Made by a program: the position numbers and the translations under genes
DNA from: Croceifilum oryzae
GTDB taxonomy: Bacteria; Bacillota; Bacilli; Thermoactinomycetales; Thermoactinomycetaceae
Assembly: GCF_030814315.1 (NCBI RefSeq)
Contig: NZ_JAUSUV010000007.1
Coordinates: 155,577 to 219,576, forward strand
Direction: 5' to 3'
Length of the DNA stretch: 64,000 nt
Notes under the pieces: generated by a model
The model's database searches: none
What the model saw: only the letters and a program-made list of their open reading frames with translations
Told to the model about the DNA's origin: nothing
Part shown: positions 17,702 through 25,990 of the stretch, in pieces
Position numbering within the stretch: the stretch's first letter is position 1
How the letters are laid out: the number at the start of each line of letters is the position of its first letter

Positions 17702-17800
17702 TGGAGTATGTTTGATTATGCCTTTCATGTTTTTTTATGACGATTGCCCTTCTGTGATTGACTATTAAAGAACCTTTGGCTAATCTAAAACATGAATAGC

Positions 17801-17834
17801 GATTATCCAATAATTATTTTAATGTAGGATAATC
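17801..17834. promoter_or_regulatory. GATTATCC / GGATAATC inverted repeat
   Basis: Perfect 8-base arms flank an AT-rich 18-base spacer, and the right arm ends seven bases before the GGGAGGG of the next gene. It could be a repressor operator or an RNA hairpin that affects ribosome access. Confidence 0.35.
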
Positions 17835-17852
17835 ATGGGAGGGAATTTTTTG

Positions 17853-18308
17853 ATGTCATTGGCATTATTTCTTCATTTGTTCGGTCTAATGGTATGGATC
17901 GGAGCGAGTGTTACCATCGGTGTTCTTTTGCTTTCGATTTGTCAACTCGATGCTTCAGCTAGTCGAAATCAGGTACTGACAGGAATTTTAAAGAAGTCCT
18001 ATATGTTGATTCACCCAGCGGCAACAGTGGTTCTTGCTTCAGGATTCTATATGTTGTTTGATGGCTGGCAGAAGCTAATCAGTCAAGGTGTTCCAAAGCC
18101 GTTTTGGTTAACATTTATGCAACATGGTGGTACGCTTGCGGCTGTCTTATCTTTGGTCGTTGCGTCCATCTTGAGTGGAAAAGCAATGAAGCAACTTGCG
18201 CAGAAGGATGCTCAAACAGGGATGTTAAAAGTATATGTATGGGTTACTTTTGCTACGGTGCTATTTTCATTGGTGATTCTATACTTCGCGGCAGTGAAGC
18301 CGTTTTAG
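17853..18308 (+). CDS. four-helix membrane protein (CopD/DUF2269-like)
   Basis: The product has 151 residues from ATG 17853, which follows GGGAGGG; an ATG at 17835 is the other choice but places the ribosome site inside the gene. Four hydrophobic helices are visible (about 1-25, 48-70, 84-107, 124-147), with a histidine in the first (LFLHLFG) and one at LIHPAAT. This pattern resembles the CopD/DUF2269 family of small membrane proteins, some of which bind haem or copper, but metal binding is not shown. An inverted repeat sits just upstream. Confidence 0.65.
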   Translation: MSLALFLHLFGLMVWIGASVTIGVLLLSICQLDASASRNQVLTGILKKSYMLIHPAATVVLASGFYMLFDGWQKLISQGVPKPFWLTFMQHGGTLAAVLSLVVASILSGKAMKQLAQKDAQTGMLKVYVWVTFATVLFSLVILYFAAVKPF

Positions 18309-18370
18309 TTTGGGTTGATAGGAAGGCTAATTTGATTTAGCAAGTCTGTATTAAAATCATTGGTTGATCG

Positions 18371-18390
18371 AGGGCAGGAGAATCTGTTCT
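18371..18390. repeat. solo end of the dispersed repeat family
   Basis: AGGGCAGGAGAATCTGTTCT, preceded by TGATCG, matches the terminal arm of the repeats at 31750 and 63717. No partner arm is nearby, so it is a truncated copy. Confidence 0.4.
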
Positions 18391-18440
18391 CTGTACCATA
18401 CGCTTTTGGTGCGGTTTACTAGTAGGTACTCACTTAATAC

Positions 18441-18492
18441 AAAAAAGCCACTATCCCTGCATGTAAATTCATTTACTCAGGCTAGTGGCTTT
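18441..18492 (-). terminator. minus-strand terminator
   Basis: Read on the minus strand, AAAGCCACTA and TAGTGGCTTT enclose a loop of about 29 bases and are followed by TTTTTTG. It probably ends transcription coming from the small minus-strand gene at 18848-19015 or from a lost gene between them. Confidence 0.6.
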
Positions 18493-18544
18493 CGTATATC
18501 GGATATTCATTTTGGGTATTCATTGACGTCCCTAATTGATTGTA

Positions 18545-18672
18545 TGAACAGGCAATCGATGAATCAGGTACTGTGATGATCGAGGACAATAAATTGATTG
18601 GATCAAGCTCATCATCCTAAACAAAAGACTATTGCACTAGCAGTTCCTGACAAGCCAACCAGTAATGAAAAT
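18545..18672 (+). pseudogene. possible decayed coding remnant
   Basis: One frame reads EQAIDESGTVMIEDNKLIGS and then a shifted frame reads AHHPKQKTIALAVPDKPTSN up to the repeat copy at 18673. Both stretches have coding-like composition, but no start or ribosome site is seen. The source gene is not recognised. Confidence 0.25.
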
Positions 18673-18781
18673 GTACTAGGGGCAATGTATCTAGCCCTTG
18701 CTTCGAAGGACGGAGCGGACTTGCATTTCACATCTTCGCAGGCTCACTATTTGAGCTGTGGATAGATACATGCCCCGTTAC
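18673..18781. repeat. dispersed palindromic repeat, short copy (109 bp)
   Basis: The left end GTACTAGGGGCAATGTATCT is the inverted counterpart of the right end AGATACATGCCCCGTTAC. The right half (CGCAGGCTCACTATTTGAGC) matches copies at 32031, 46583 and 52425. The left inner half is deleted relative to the 204-bp form. Confidence 0.7.
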
Positions 18782-18847
18782 AATGACTAACCAACTAACC
18801 AACCGTTCTTAAAGCCTTTGTTACTTTATAGCCCTTGCATCACCTTG

Positions 18848-19015
18848 TTACTCCACACGTTCCTGCTCAGCCTCATCCACATCACCAGACTGGCTATACG
18901 CACGGTTAATAGCCGCTTGTACAAAGTTTTCTCCCTCAGCCTCTTGCATCCCTAGAAGCTCATTGGAAAATTCAGCATTATACTTCGTTTGCTCTATCTT
19001 TCTCGGTTGTTTCAT
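18848..19015 (-). CDS. small protein, 55 aa, with a GPR-site-like EFSNEL motif
   Basis: This short minus-strand gene has GGAGGTGG before the ATG at 19015 and ends at TAA 18848. The protein is acidic and begins MKQPRKIEQTKYNAEFSNEL. The NAEFSNEL stretch resembles the EFASE-type germination-protease site of spore proteins and the EFSxEL stretch of the small YfhD family in Bacillales. A role in spores is a guess from this motif. It diverges from addB. Confidence 0.55.
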   Translation of the reverse strand: MKQPRKIEQTKYNAEFSNELLGMQEAEGENFVQAAINRAYSQSGDVDEAEQERVE

Positions 19016-19107
19016 AATAGACCACCTCCAGGATTTGTATATAACGTTTCACAAACCAGATGAAGCTATACTGGAATAATAAGGATAAGATAGGAGGGGA
19101 TTTTTCG

Positions 19108-22100
19108 ATGTCCGGAGTCATTACGCTTCACCCCATCGAACAAACGGGGCGATTAGCTCTGTTTACAAAAGAGTATAGTGAATCAAAACGGATTACATAT
19201 GTGTTTCCTAGTAGTGAATTAGTATCCCGTTATCGTTCCGAAATCTTTTCTAGCTCCGTCCAAGTGATGACCATGGATCAAATGGTGATTCGAATGAACG
19301 AAGATAGTCGGGAAATGAAGAGTCCACACTTTCGATATAAGTGCATTGAAACCTGTATGGATGAAGGGGCTGAGGAGGGCTGGTTTACACAGTGGCGAGA
19401 GCTTACAGTTGAATCTTTTTCTTGGGTTGTGAAGAGTGAAAAATGGATTGGGGAAATGAAGAGGGCGGGTGTGATTCCCTCACGCTTACGGCGGCTATTG
19501 CCTAAGGAAAATCAATTGGCTCAAGGACTCGTTTGTTTATATGAACGATACCAGCAGAAACTGAAACAATATAACTGGTTAGATCCAGAACAAGCGTATC
19601 TGACATTGTTAGAAGGACTAAAAGAACGCGATCTAACAGGAGAAGTCTTTATTTTTGAACAATTTCATGATCTACACTATATCCAGGAAAGCTTGTTATC
19701 GGGATTGGTCTCTCGTAATGCTACGGTTGAATTCCACCTACTATACGATCTAAAACGAAGTGGCTTTAGCTCGGTAAAAGCCACATTACAGCGTTTGCAG
19801 AAGGTCGGTTTTCAGGTCAATGACTACACAACAGGTATGGCCGTCATCCTATCTACAGATACCAAAGAAGAAACAGCTCTACAACATCTAAAACAATCTC
19901 TCTTTGTCTCAGACCAAGCAGTGAAACCCTTTGTGACAGTAGATGACAGTGTACAAATCTGGCAGGCAAACCATAAGAGTTTGGAAGTTCGACGGGCGAT
20001 TCGCCAAGTGAAAGAATGGATGATACGTAACCACATACCGGGGGAGCAAATTGCACTTGTGACAGAGCAATGGGATGTGTATGCACCTCTCGTCAGAAGA
20101 TTGGCAACGGAAGCGGGAGTTCCGTTTCATTTGCCACGTGTTCAATCTGGGATGGAACAATCTATGGGACAAGTTATTCGCTCTGCTTTTGCTTGTAGAG
20201 AGGGTGATATAACGACGATTCCATTTTTATCCCGCTCAGCTGCTATTCCGCTAACTTCTTGGAACGAACCCCAGTCATCATGGAGGAAATCGCACTATGC
20301 CTCAGATGAGCTTTTGCAATGTTGGCTCGAAGCGACCGAACCAGAGTATGCAGAACAGGTCTTGGAGTTATGGAGATGGATCGGGCAAATCCCGGAAGTT
20401 AATCGGAAGTTAGACTGGTATTCGTGGTTCGGGTCATGGGCGGCTATTCGTTTACGCCCTAACGTTGCGGTTTTTCGAGACGATGAATCATTACAAGATT
20501 GGATTGAAAATAGTCGCCTCTGGACGAAAATGGAGCAGTGGTGTCAGGAGATGAGTAAGGGTGATACGACAAACACGTCTATATGGAGTTTCCGTGATTT
20601 TGCCCAAGAGGTGACAAATTGGCTATCCCATGTTCAATTAATCATCGATCCCGAAGAGGGTGGTGGGGTACGTTTACTAGCGGCCAATATGATTTGTGGT
20701 CAGCCTTTTACCAAAGTCATTTTACTCGGGTGTGAAGAAAAAAATTGGCCGGGTTCTTATCAAGAAGACTGGCTATTTCCAGATCAATTGCGGAGGGAGC
20801 TAAGCAAAGAATCCATTTGGCTTCGTACCTCCGACCATATTAAAGAGCGACAGAAACTTTCCTTTCTGATGGCGGTGATGAGTGCACAAGATCAGGTTGT
20901 GTTCTCCTATTCCATACGCGGGGAGACGGGTGATCCGCTTAATCCATCTCCTTATATAAGTGAAGTAATCCAATGCTTGCCTGAGTACGATGATGAGTCG
21001 AAGTCTAGTCAGCACATGCTATCTCCCGATTGCTGGATTCGCTCGAAGGATATGGTTTATGCCATCGCAAAAGAATCCGTTTTCCAATCAGACGAATGGT
21101 TGGATCGAATCGGGCCAGAGTTAAAAGAGGAGATTCAAATTTCTCGATCGAGACATGCTCAGACTCCATCCCCTTGGTTTGGTTCTTTAGGAGTGGATGC
21201 GGATCAGCTATCTCATGTACTAGCGACAAAAGTATGGAGTGCTTCAGAGTTAGATGTATTGATGAGCTGTCGCTTTCGATATCTTGCACAGAGGGTATGG
21301 AATGTGAAATCACGCGAGCAACAGGGTCGGGGCTTATCTAGAATGGTTGCGGGAAATGCGATACATGCCTCTTTATATGCTTTGTTCAAAAAATTTCAAG
21401 AACAAGGAGAGGATTGGGAAAGCCTTTCTTTTTCAATATCCGATGTGGAGGGATTATTCGAGGAATTTTCAAGAGACGAGTTTCCGCATTATCCACATAT
21501 CGTCAAGGAAATCGAACAGCGAAAAGAAACAAGAAGGCTCATGCAGTTTATGGGGCTAGAAGAAAAAGGACGAATAGGGGGAAAGGAGAAACACTCACTT
21601 CAACCCACATTTCTAGAATTGTCATTTGGTCTCCCCATGGATTCACCTGACCATGTGGATCCCGAGTCGAAACGAGAGCCTGTTATGATCTCCTTGACAA
21701 AGGATATGAAGATTCAGGTTAGAGGAAAGATGGATCGAGTGGATATGGACGAGGAACACCTTGTTGTATATGACTATAAATCGGGTAACAATCTCCCTAC
21801 ATTACAAGAGTTGTATGAAGGAAAAGCGATTCAGCTTCCACTCTATCTTTGGGTATTGCAGGAGGGGTTTGGATATTCAGAGGAACAACTGATAGGGGGT
21901 GCATTCTACACATCGGAAAGGAGATCTCTGGGATTATGGAGAGCAGGCCTTGTCCAACAAAAGGCAAACATTCATCGATCTGTAAAGGGATTAGATCCAC
22001 AGCAATGGTCAGAGGTGCATCATCATATGAGAAGAAGGTTAGCGGAGCAGATACAAGCGTTACGTTCTGGAGAAGTGAAGGTGAAGCCAACTTGGAATTG

Positions 22101-22152
22101 CCCGTCTTATTGCGCAGCAAAGCGATTTTGTCGATATCAGAACTCAAAATAG
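19108..22152 (+). CDS. addB: AddB-like PD-(D/E)XK nuclease subunit with Fe-S cysteines
   Basis: The product has 1014 residues. The ATG at 19108 follows TAGGAGGGG. AddB pairs with AddA to resect double-strand breaks and load RecA at Chi. The C-terminal nuclease has GKMDRVD and VVYDYKSGN as catalytic motifs, with four cysteines for a 4Fe-4S cluster: C721 in MSCRFRY, then C998, C1002 and C1008 near the end. The N-terminal half is helicase-like (NMICGQPFTKVILLGCEEKN, NPSPYISEV), but no Walker A glycine-rich loop is visible where B. subtilis AddB has one. It is about 150 residues shorter than that protein. addA follows after 16 bases. Confidence 0.85.
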   Translation: MSGVITLHPIEQTGRLALFTKEYSESKRITYVFPSSELVSRYRSEIFSSSVQVMTMDQMVIRMNEDSREMKSPHFRYKCIETCMDEGAEEGWFTQWRELTVESFSWVVKSEKWIGEMKRAGVIPSRLRRLLPKENQLAQGLVCLYERYQQKLKQYNWLDPEQAYLTLLEGLKERDLTGEVFIFEQFHDLHYIQESLLSGLVSRNATVEFHLLYDLKRSGFSSVKATLQRLQKVGFQVNDYTTGMAVILSTDTKEETALQHLKQSLFVSDQAVKPFVTVDDSVQIWQANHKSLEVRRAIRQVKEWMIRNHIPGEQIALVTEQWDVYAPLVRRLATEAGVPFHLPRVQSGMEQSMGQVIRSAFACREGDITTIPFLSRSAAIPLTSWNEPQSSWRKSHYASDELLQCWLEATEPEYAEQVLELWRWIGQIPEVNRKLDWYSWFGSWAAIRLRPNVAVFRDDESLQDWIENSRLWTKMEQWCQEMSKGDTTNTSIWSFRDFAQEVTNWLSHVQLIIDPEEGGGVRLLAANMICGQPFTKVILLGCEEKNWPGSYQEDWLFPDQLRRELSKESIWLRTSDHIKERQKLSFLMAVMSAQDQVVFSYSIRGETGDPLNPSPYISEVIQCLPEYDDESKSSQHMLSPDCWIRSKDMVYAIAKESVFQSDEWLDRIGPELKEEIQISRSRHAQTPSPWFGSLGVDADQLSHVLATKVWSASELDVLMSCRFRYLAQRVWNVKSREQQGRGLSRMVAGNAIHASLYALFKKFQEQGEDWESLSFSISDVEGLFEEFSRDEFPHYPHIVKEIEQRKETRRLMQFMGLEEKGRIGGKEKHSLQPTFLELSFGLPMDSPDHVDPESKREPVMISLTKDMKIQVRGKMDRVDMDEEHLVVYDYKSGNNLPTLQELYEGKAIQLPLYLWVLQEGFGYSEEQLIGGAFYTSERRSLGLWRAGLVQQKANIHRSVKGLDPQQWSEVHHHMRRRLAEQIQALRSGEVKVKPTWNCPSYCAAKRFCRYQNSK

Positions 22153-22168
22153 AAAGGGGGAGGTTGCC

Positions 22169-25100
22169 ATGGAAAAATGGATGGAGGAACTCATCTGTGA
22201 GTCATTGTCAGAGGAGCAAAAGAAAGCAGTGCTCAGCAAGGAGTATCGTTGTGTTGTCATGGCAGGAGCTGGTGCGGGGAAAACTCGGGTGTTGGTGAAG
22301 CGCTTTGTGTATACCTTGTATCAATTTGGCATGAACCCATCGAACCTTCGTAAAATGGTGGCTATCACATTTACGAAAAAAGCAGCAACGGAGATGCGGG
22401 ATCGTTTGCGGAAAGAGATGGAACGAATCATCGATCGATTAGGCAAAATGCGAGAGGAAGAAGAGTATCAATCATGGAATGAAGTTCGCCAATGTCTAGA
22501 TGAAGCTCGTATTTACACCATTCATTCATTTTGCCAATCCATTTTGTCGACAGAGCCCGTCCGAGCAGGAGTCGATCCGTTTTTTCAAGTATTAGAAGAA
22601 TGGGAAGCGAACCGACTTTTGGAACAAGCAGTTGTCCATGTGCTTTCCTCATCCCAATTACTTCATCAAAGAAATGAGATCGAACGTGAATGGTGGATGT
22701 ATTACCTTTCATTAATCGGGTGGACAAGAGCGGAATCGATGCTAGTTGAGTTGTCTCGAAAGTGGAGGAATCTGGGATGGACACTCTCTAAATTAATAGA
22801 CTGTACGACGGAGAGCCTCCTCCATCATTCAGACCATGATGCTTCAGAAGAGCATGAAATGAATCGGGAATCGGAAGAAATGATAACTCGATTAATCCTG
22901 TTCTATTTGCAAGAGATTCATGTATACTATCAGCTCTTAAAAAAGCAGAAGGCCCGATATGATTATCAAGATTTAATTCAAATGGTGTGTGAAGCGTTAG
23001 AGAAAGATGCATCATTTCGCCTGCATATACAGCAACAGATTCAATCTTTAATGATCGATGAGTATCAAGATACAGATGGTCTCCAGAAGCGGTTAGTTGA
23101 TTTTATGTTGTCAGAACCATTAGAGGAGAAAAGGTACTTATTTGTAGTTGGAGATCCGAAGCAGTCGATTTATCGCTTTCGTGGTGCGGATGTTTCTATT
23201 TTTATCGAAACACAAAAAGAATGGATGGACCAAGGCAATGGGGATCTTCACCTAACACATAATTACCGTTCTCAGACGGGGATTGTTCAGTTTAGCAATC
23301 AACTATGTAAACATGCTTTTCCAGTAGATGAGTTCCGCCCTATTCAAGCATCTAGATCGGATCAGGATATAGAGAAGCCTGTCCAATTGATCTCCTTCTC
23401 TCATATGGATCCAAATAACGAGAAGCTAGTGGAACAAGAGGCGATGATTATAAGCAACCAGATGAAGCGATTACGGTCTAAGTTTCAGTATGGTGATATG
23501 GTATTGCTATTAAGGAAAATGAATGATGCACCTTTATATGAGCAAATTCTTCGATCGCAGGGGCTCCCGGTTCGGATCGTGGGTGGAAGTGGCTTTTATG
23601 AGACACAGGAGATTCAAGATTTCCTCTATCTTTTTGCCACTGTGCTAACACCTGCTCGTGCAGAAGATTGGGTAGGAGCTTTGCGTTCGCCGTTTGCTCA
23701 TATAAGTGATGAAGGGATTACTCGACTTGCGCTTAAGACGGGCTGGAATGGGGACCCGCAGAGTTGGCTTCATCAATCCATTCTAAGTGAAGGTGATCAG
23801 CTTCGATTACAAACATTTTGCTTTTTATATGAGTCTCTTAAGCAAATAAGTTACCGTCGTACCCCGGGACAATTGATCCGGTGGGTCATCGAACATAGTA
23901 ACTATATGACGATTCTTTGGGGATTACCGAATGGGGCGCAGGCTGTTTTCAATTTAGAGAAATGGTGCTTGTCATGGGAGATGGAAACTGACCCCGATCT
24001 CCTTACACTGGAAGGATTTCTAGAGAAAATGGAACTCTACCAATCTGAGGCCAATCAAGAACCAGAGGCGGAAATCTGGGATGAGGGAGAAGATGTCATT
24101 CGAATCATGACGATTCATAAATCCAAAGGTCTAGAGTTCCCCATCGTTTTCCTCTCTAATCTATGGAATACTTCGCCTGTCTCGGTTAGTCGTGAGTCAT
24201 CGTTGATCCATCCTACGATGGGCTTAGTCATAAAAGGATTTGATCATCTTAAGAGACCGAGCTATGTTAAGACGAAAATTGAATTTCCTCGCTGGAAAGA
24301 GGCTGCCTTTTATGAAGAGGAATTGGAATCACAAGAGCTGATGCGCTTATTTTACGTAGCTGTAACCCGGGCTGAAGATTACCTATTTCTGGGTATTACG
24401 AAAAATAATGGGAAATCTACATCTACCAAGTCAAAGGATATAGCCTCTTGGCTCAAAGGGATTCTCCAGAAGGATTTGGCTCAGCCAAGAGAGTCTGTTC
24501 CATTTGGTTCTGATTCCCTACCTATTCTTTATGAAAATACGATTCTCGTAAAATCCCCACAAGTAGAAGACGATCGGAAATTAGACACCTTTGATCACTT
24601 AGTGATTCCATTTACGGAGCCGATTCCATTTGGAAAATATGATCATATTCCGATCAGCGTGACGGATTGGAAAGAATTAGTTCATTGTCCGAGGAAATAT
24701 TATTATCATCGTGTGTTGCAGGTACCGATACCAGATGTTGAGCGTGTAGAAGAAAAGCCATCTGTCCCTTATATCTCGGGTAATCGGCGAGGGGAAATCG
24801 TTCACTATCTCTGTGAGAGAACCGTCTCTTCAGCAGATAGACTCTGGTTACAACCGGATTGGTTTGCCCAAATAGCTCATCTGTTTCATCTAAATTCTCG
24901 TGAAATGGAGGGTTTAAAACCAGATTTAGAGCAAATTCGAACCAGGTTTTTAGATAGTCAGGTAGTTCAGAGGATCGCAGAGTCGAAGAAGGTATTAGCT
25001 GAGGAATCGTTCCAATACGTGACACCCGGATTTCGGGTAAGTGGCCAAATGGACTTGCTACTCCAAGATCAGAATCATGGCTGGGAGATCATCGACTTTA

Positions 25101-25417
25101 AAACAGATCGGATGAAAGTGGAAGATATCGCAGAAAAAACGGCCTTTTATCTACCGCAATTGCAACTTTATTCGCTAGCGTGGCGTGCAAGAGGGATGGA
25201 GATAAACGGAGTTACGCTTTATTTTCTAGATTGTAACCATGAAGAGAACATACAGATCGACTCACAGTGGTGGCATCAAGCCGAAAAACTCCTTGAAAAT
25301 ACACGTTCTTTTTTTCAATTGGAAAGAAAAATGTTCAATTGGCCGACGAAACCAAGCAAGAATTGTTCATACTGTGAATATAACGTGCTGTGCGATAAAA
25401 TAGGCACAAATTCGTGA
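22169..25417 (+). CDS. addA: AddA-like UvrD helicase-nuclease with an additional Fe-S cysteine set
   Basis: The product has 1082 residues. A GGGGGAGG precedes the ATG. Superfamily 1 helicase motifs are complete: Walker A AGAGAGKT (32-39), IDEYQDT as Walker B, GDPKQSIYRFRGAD, HNYRSQ, TIHKSKGLEFPIVF and VAVTRAE. The C-terminal nuclease has D962 (GQMDLLL) and D976-x-K978 (IIDFKTD). Four cysteines frame it, C840 in VHCPRKYYYHR and C1066, C1069, C1075 (C-x2-C-x5-C), the pattern of Fe-S nucleases such as AddB and Cas4. Classical Bacillus AddA is longer and has no such cluster, so this is a divergent AddA. It forms an operon with addB. Confidence 0.87.
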   Translation: MEKWMEELICESLSEEQKKAVLSKEYRCVVMAGAGAGKTRVLVKRFVYTLYQFGMNPSNLRKMVAITFTKKAATEMRDRLRKEMERIIDRLGKMREEEEYQSWNEVRQCLDEARIYTIHSFCQSILSTEPVRAGVDPFFQVLEEWEANRLLEQAVVHVLSSSQLLHQRNEIEREWWMYYLSLIGWTRAESMLVELSRKWRNLGWTLSKLIDCTTESLLHHSDHDASEEHEMNRESEEMITRLILFYLQEIHVYYQLLKKQKARYDYQDLIQMVCEALEKDASFRLHIQQQIQSLMIDEYQDTDGLQKRLVDFMLSEPLEEKRYLFVVGDPKQSIYRFRGADVSIFIETQKEWMDQGNGDLHLTHNYRSQTGIVQFSNQLCKHAFPVDEFRPIQASRSDQDIEKPVQLISFSHMDPNNEKLVEQEAMIISNQMKRLRSKFQYGDMVLLLRKMNDAPLYEQILRSQGLPVRIVGGSGFYETQEIQDFLYLFATVLTPARAEDWVGALRSPFAHISDEGITRLALKTGWNGDPQSWLHQSILSEGDQLRLQTFCFLYESLKQISYRRTPGQLIRWVIEHSNYMTILWGLPNGAQAVFNLEKWCLSWEMETDPDLLTLEGFLEKMELYQSEANQEPEAEIWDEGEDVIRIMTIHKSKGLEFPIVFLSNLWNTSPVSVSRESSLIHPTMGLVIKGFDHLKRPSYVKTKIEFPRWKEAAFYEEELESQELMRLFYVAVTRAEDYLFLGITKNNGKSTSTKSKDIASWLKGILQKDLAQPRESVPFGSDSLPILYENTILVKSPQVEDDRKLDTFDHLVIPFTEPIPFGKYDHIPISVTDWKELVHCPRKYYYHRVLQVPIPDVERVEEKPSVPYISGNRRGEIVHYLCERTVSSADRLWLQPDWFAQIAHLFHLNSREMEGLKPDLEQIRTRFLDSQVVQRIAESKKVLAEESFQYVTPGFRVSGQMDLLLQDQNHGWEIIDFKTDRMKVEDIAEKTAFYLPQLQLYSLAWRARGMEINGVTLYFLDCNHEENIQIDSQWWHQAEKLLENTRSFFQLERKMFNWPTKPSKNCSYCEYNVLCDKIGTNS

Positions 25418-25425
25418 ATAGTCTT

Positions 25426-25451
25426 CTCTTTCGTTGAAAAATGCGAAAGAG
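25426..25451 (+). terminator. hairpin after addA
   Basis: CTCTTTCG and CGAAAGAG form a perfect 8-bp stem with a 10-base loop nine bases after the addA stop. No T-run follows, so termination would be weak. Confidence 0.35.
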
Positions 25452-25497
25452 TCACGGATAATGAATGGTATGTATTATTTAAAGGAGAGTCGTCGTT

Positions 25498-25839
25498 TTG
25501 TCAATGATTACCGAGTTTTTTCAGAACTTATTAGCTGGATTTGCATGGATTATTATTTTCTCGCTCGTTGTTTGGATGGGCGGTTTAGTCGTTTTATTAA
25601 TCATGGAGCTGTTTTCTCCAAATGAGTTATTGATAAAAGAGTATCTGTGGAAAGTATGGAAGATGTTACGAACCATCTTCGAATGGTCTTCCTACGGAGG
25701 AATCATCGCCGGTCTCGTCATGACCCAAACGTCTGGGGAAATTTATTCAAACGTCATGATCTCCTTAGCCGCAATCATTTTAAGTGTATTCCACCTCACA
25801 TGGAGAAAGCAGTCTAAGCCAATCCGAGATGTAACATAG
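25498..25839 (+). CDS. small integral membrane protein, 113 aa
   Basis: The start is TTG at 25498 with AAAGGAG about ten bases upstream; an ATG two codons later is too far from the ribosome site. Three hydrophobic helices are seen (about 10-38, 66-80, 84-100), with a short basic tail. No family is recognised. It stands alone between the addA hairpin and a strong terminator. Confidence 0.65.
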   Translation: MSMITEFFQNLLAGFAWIIIFSLVVWMGGLVVLLIMELFSPNELLIKEYLWKVWKMLRTIFEWSSYGGIIAGLVMTQTSGEIYSNVMISLAAIILSVFHLTWRKQSKPIRDVT

Positions 25840-25850
25840 AATAAGGTTAT

Positions 25851-25888
25851 AAAAAAGATCTGGAGAATTTTTTTCAGATCTTTTTTAT
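25851..25888. terminator. bidirectional terminator
   Basis: AAAAAAGATCTG pairs perfectly with CAGATCTTTTTT around a 12-base loop, A-rich on the left and T-rich on the right. Confidence 0.85.
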
Positions 25889-25990
25889 ATACAGATATCA
25901 TGAATCTTCGACCATTAGACCTCCTTTACATTTACAAGTGGATATAAGATAATGATAAGCAAACTATTTCGGGAGCGTGGTGATGACTGG

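Noticed and set aside
18364..18576. A 70-codon + strand frame after the four-helix membrane gene
   Set aside because: It runs through a repeat end and a minus-strand terminator and has no ribosome site.
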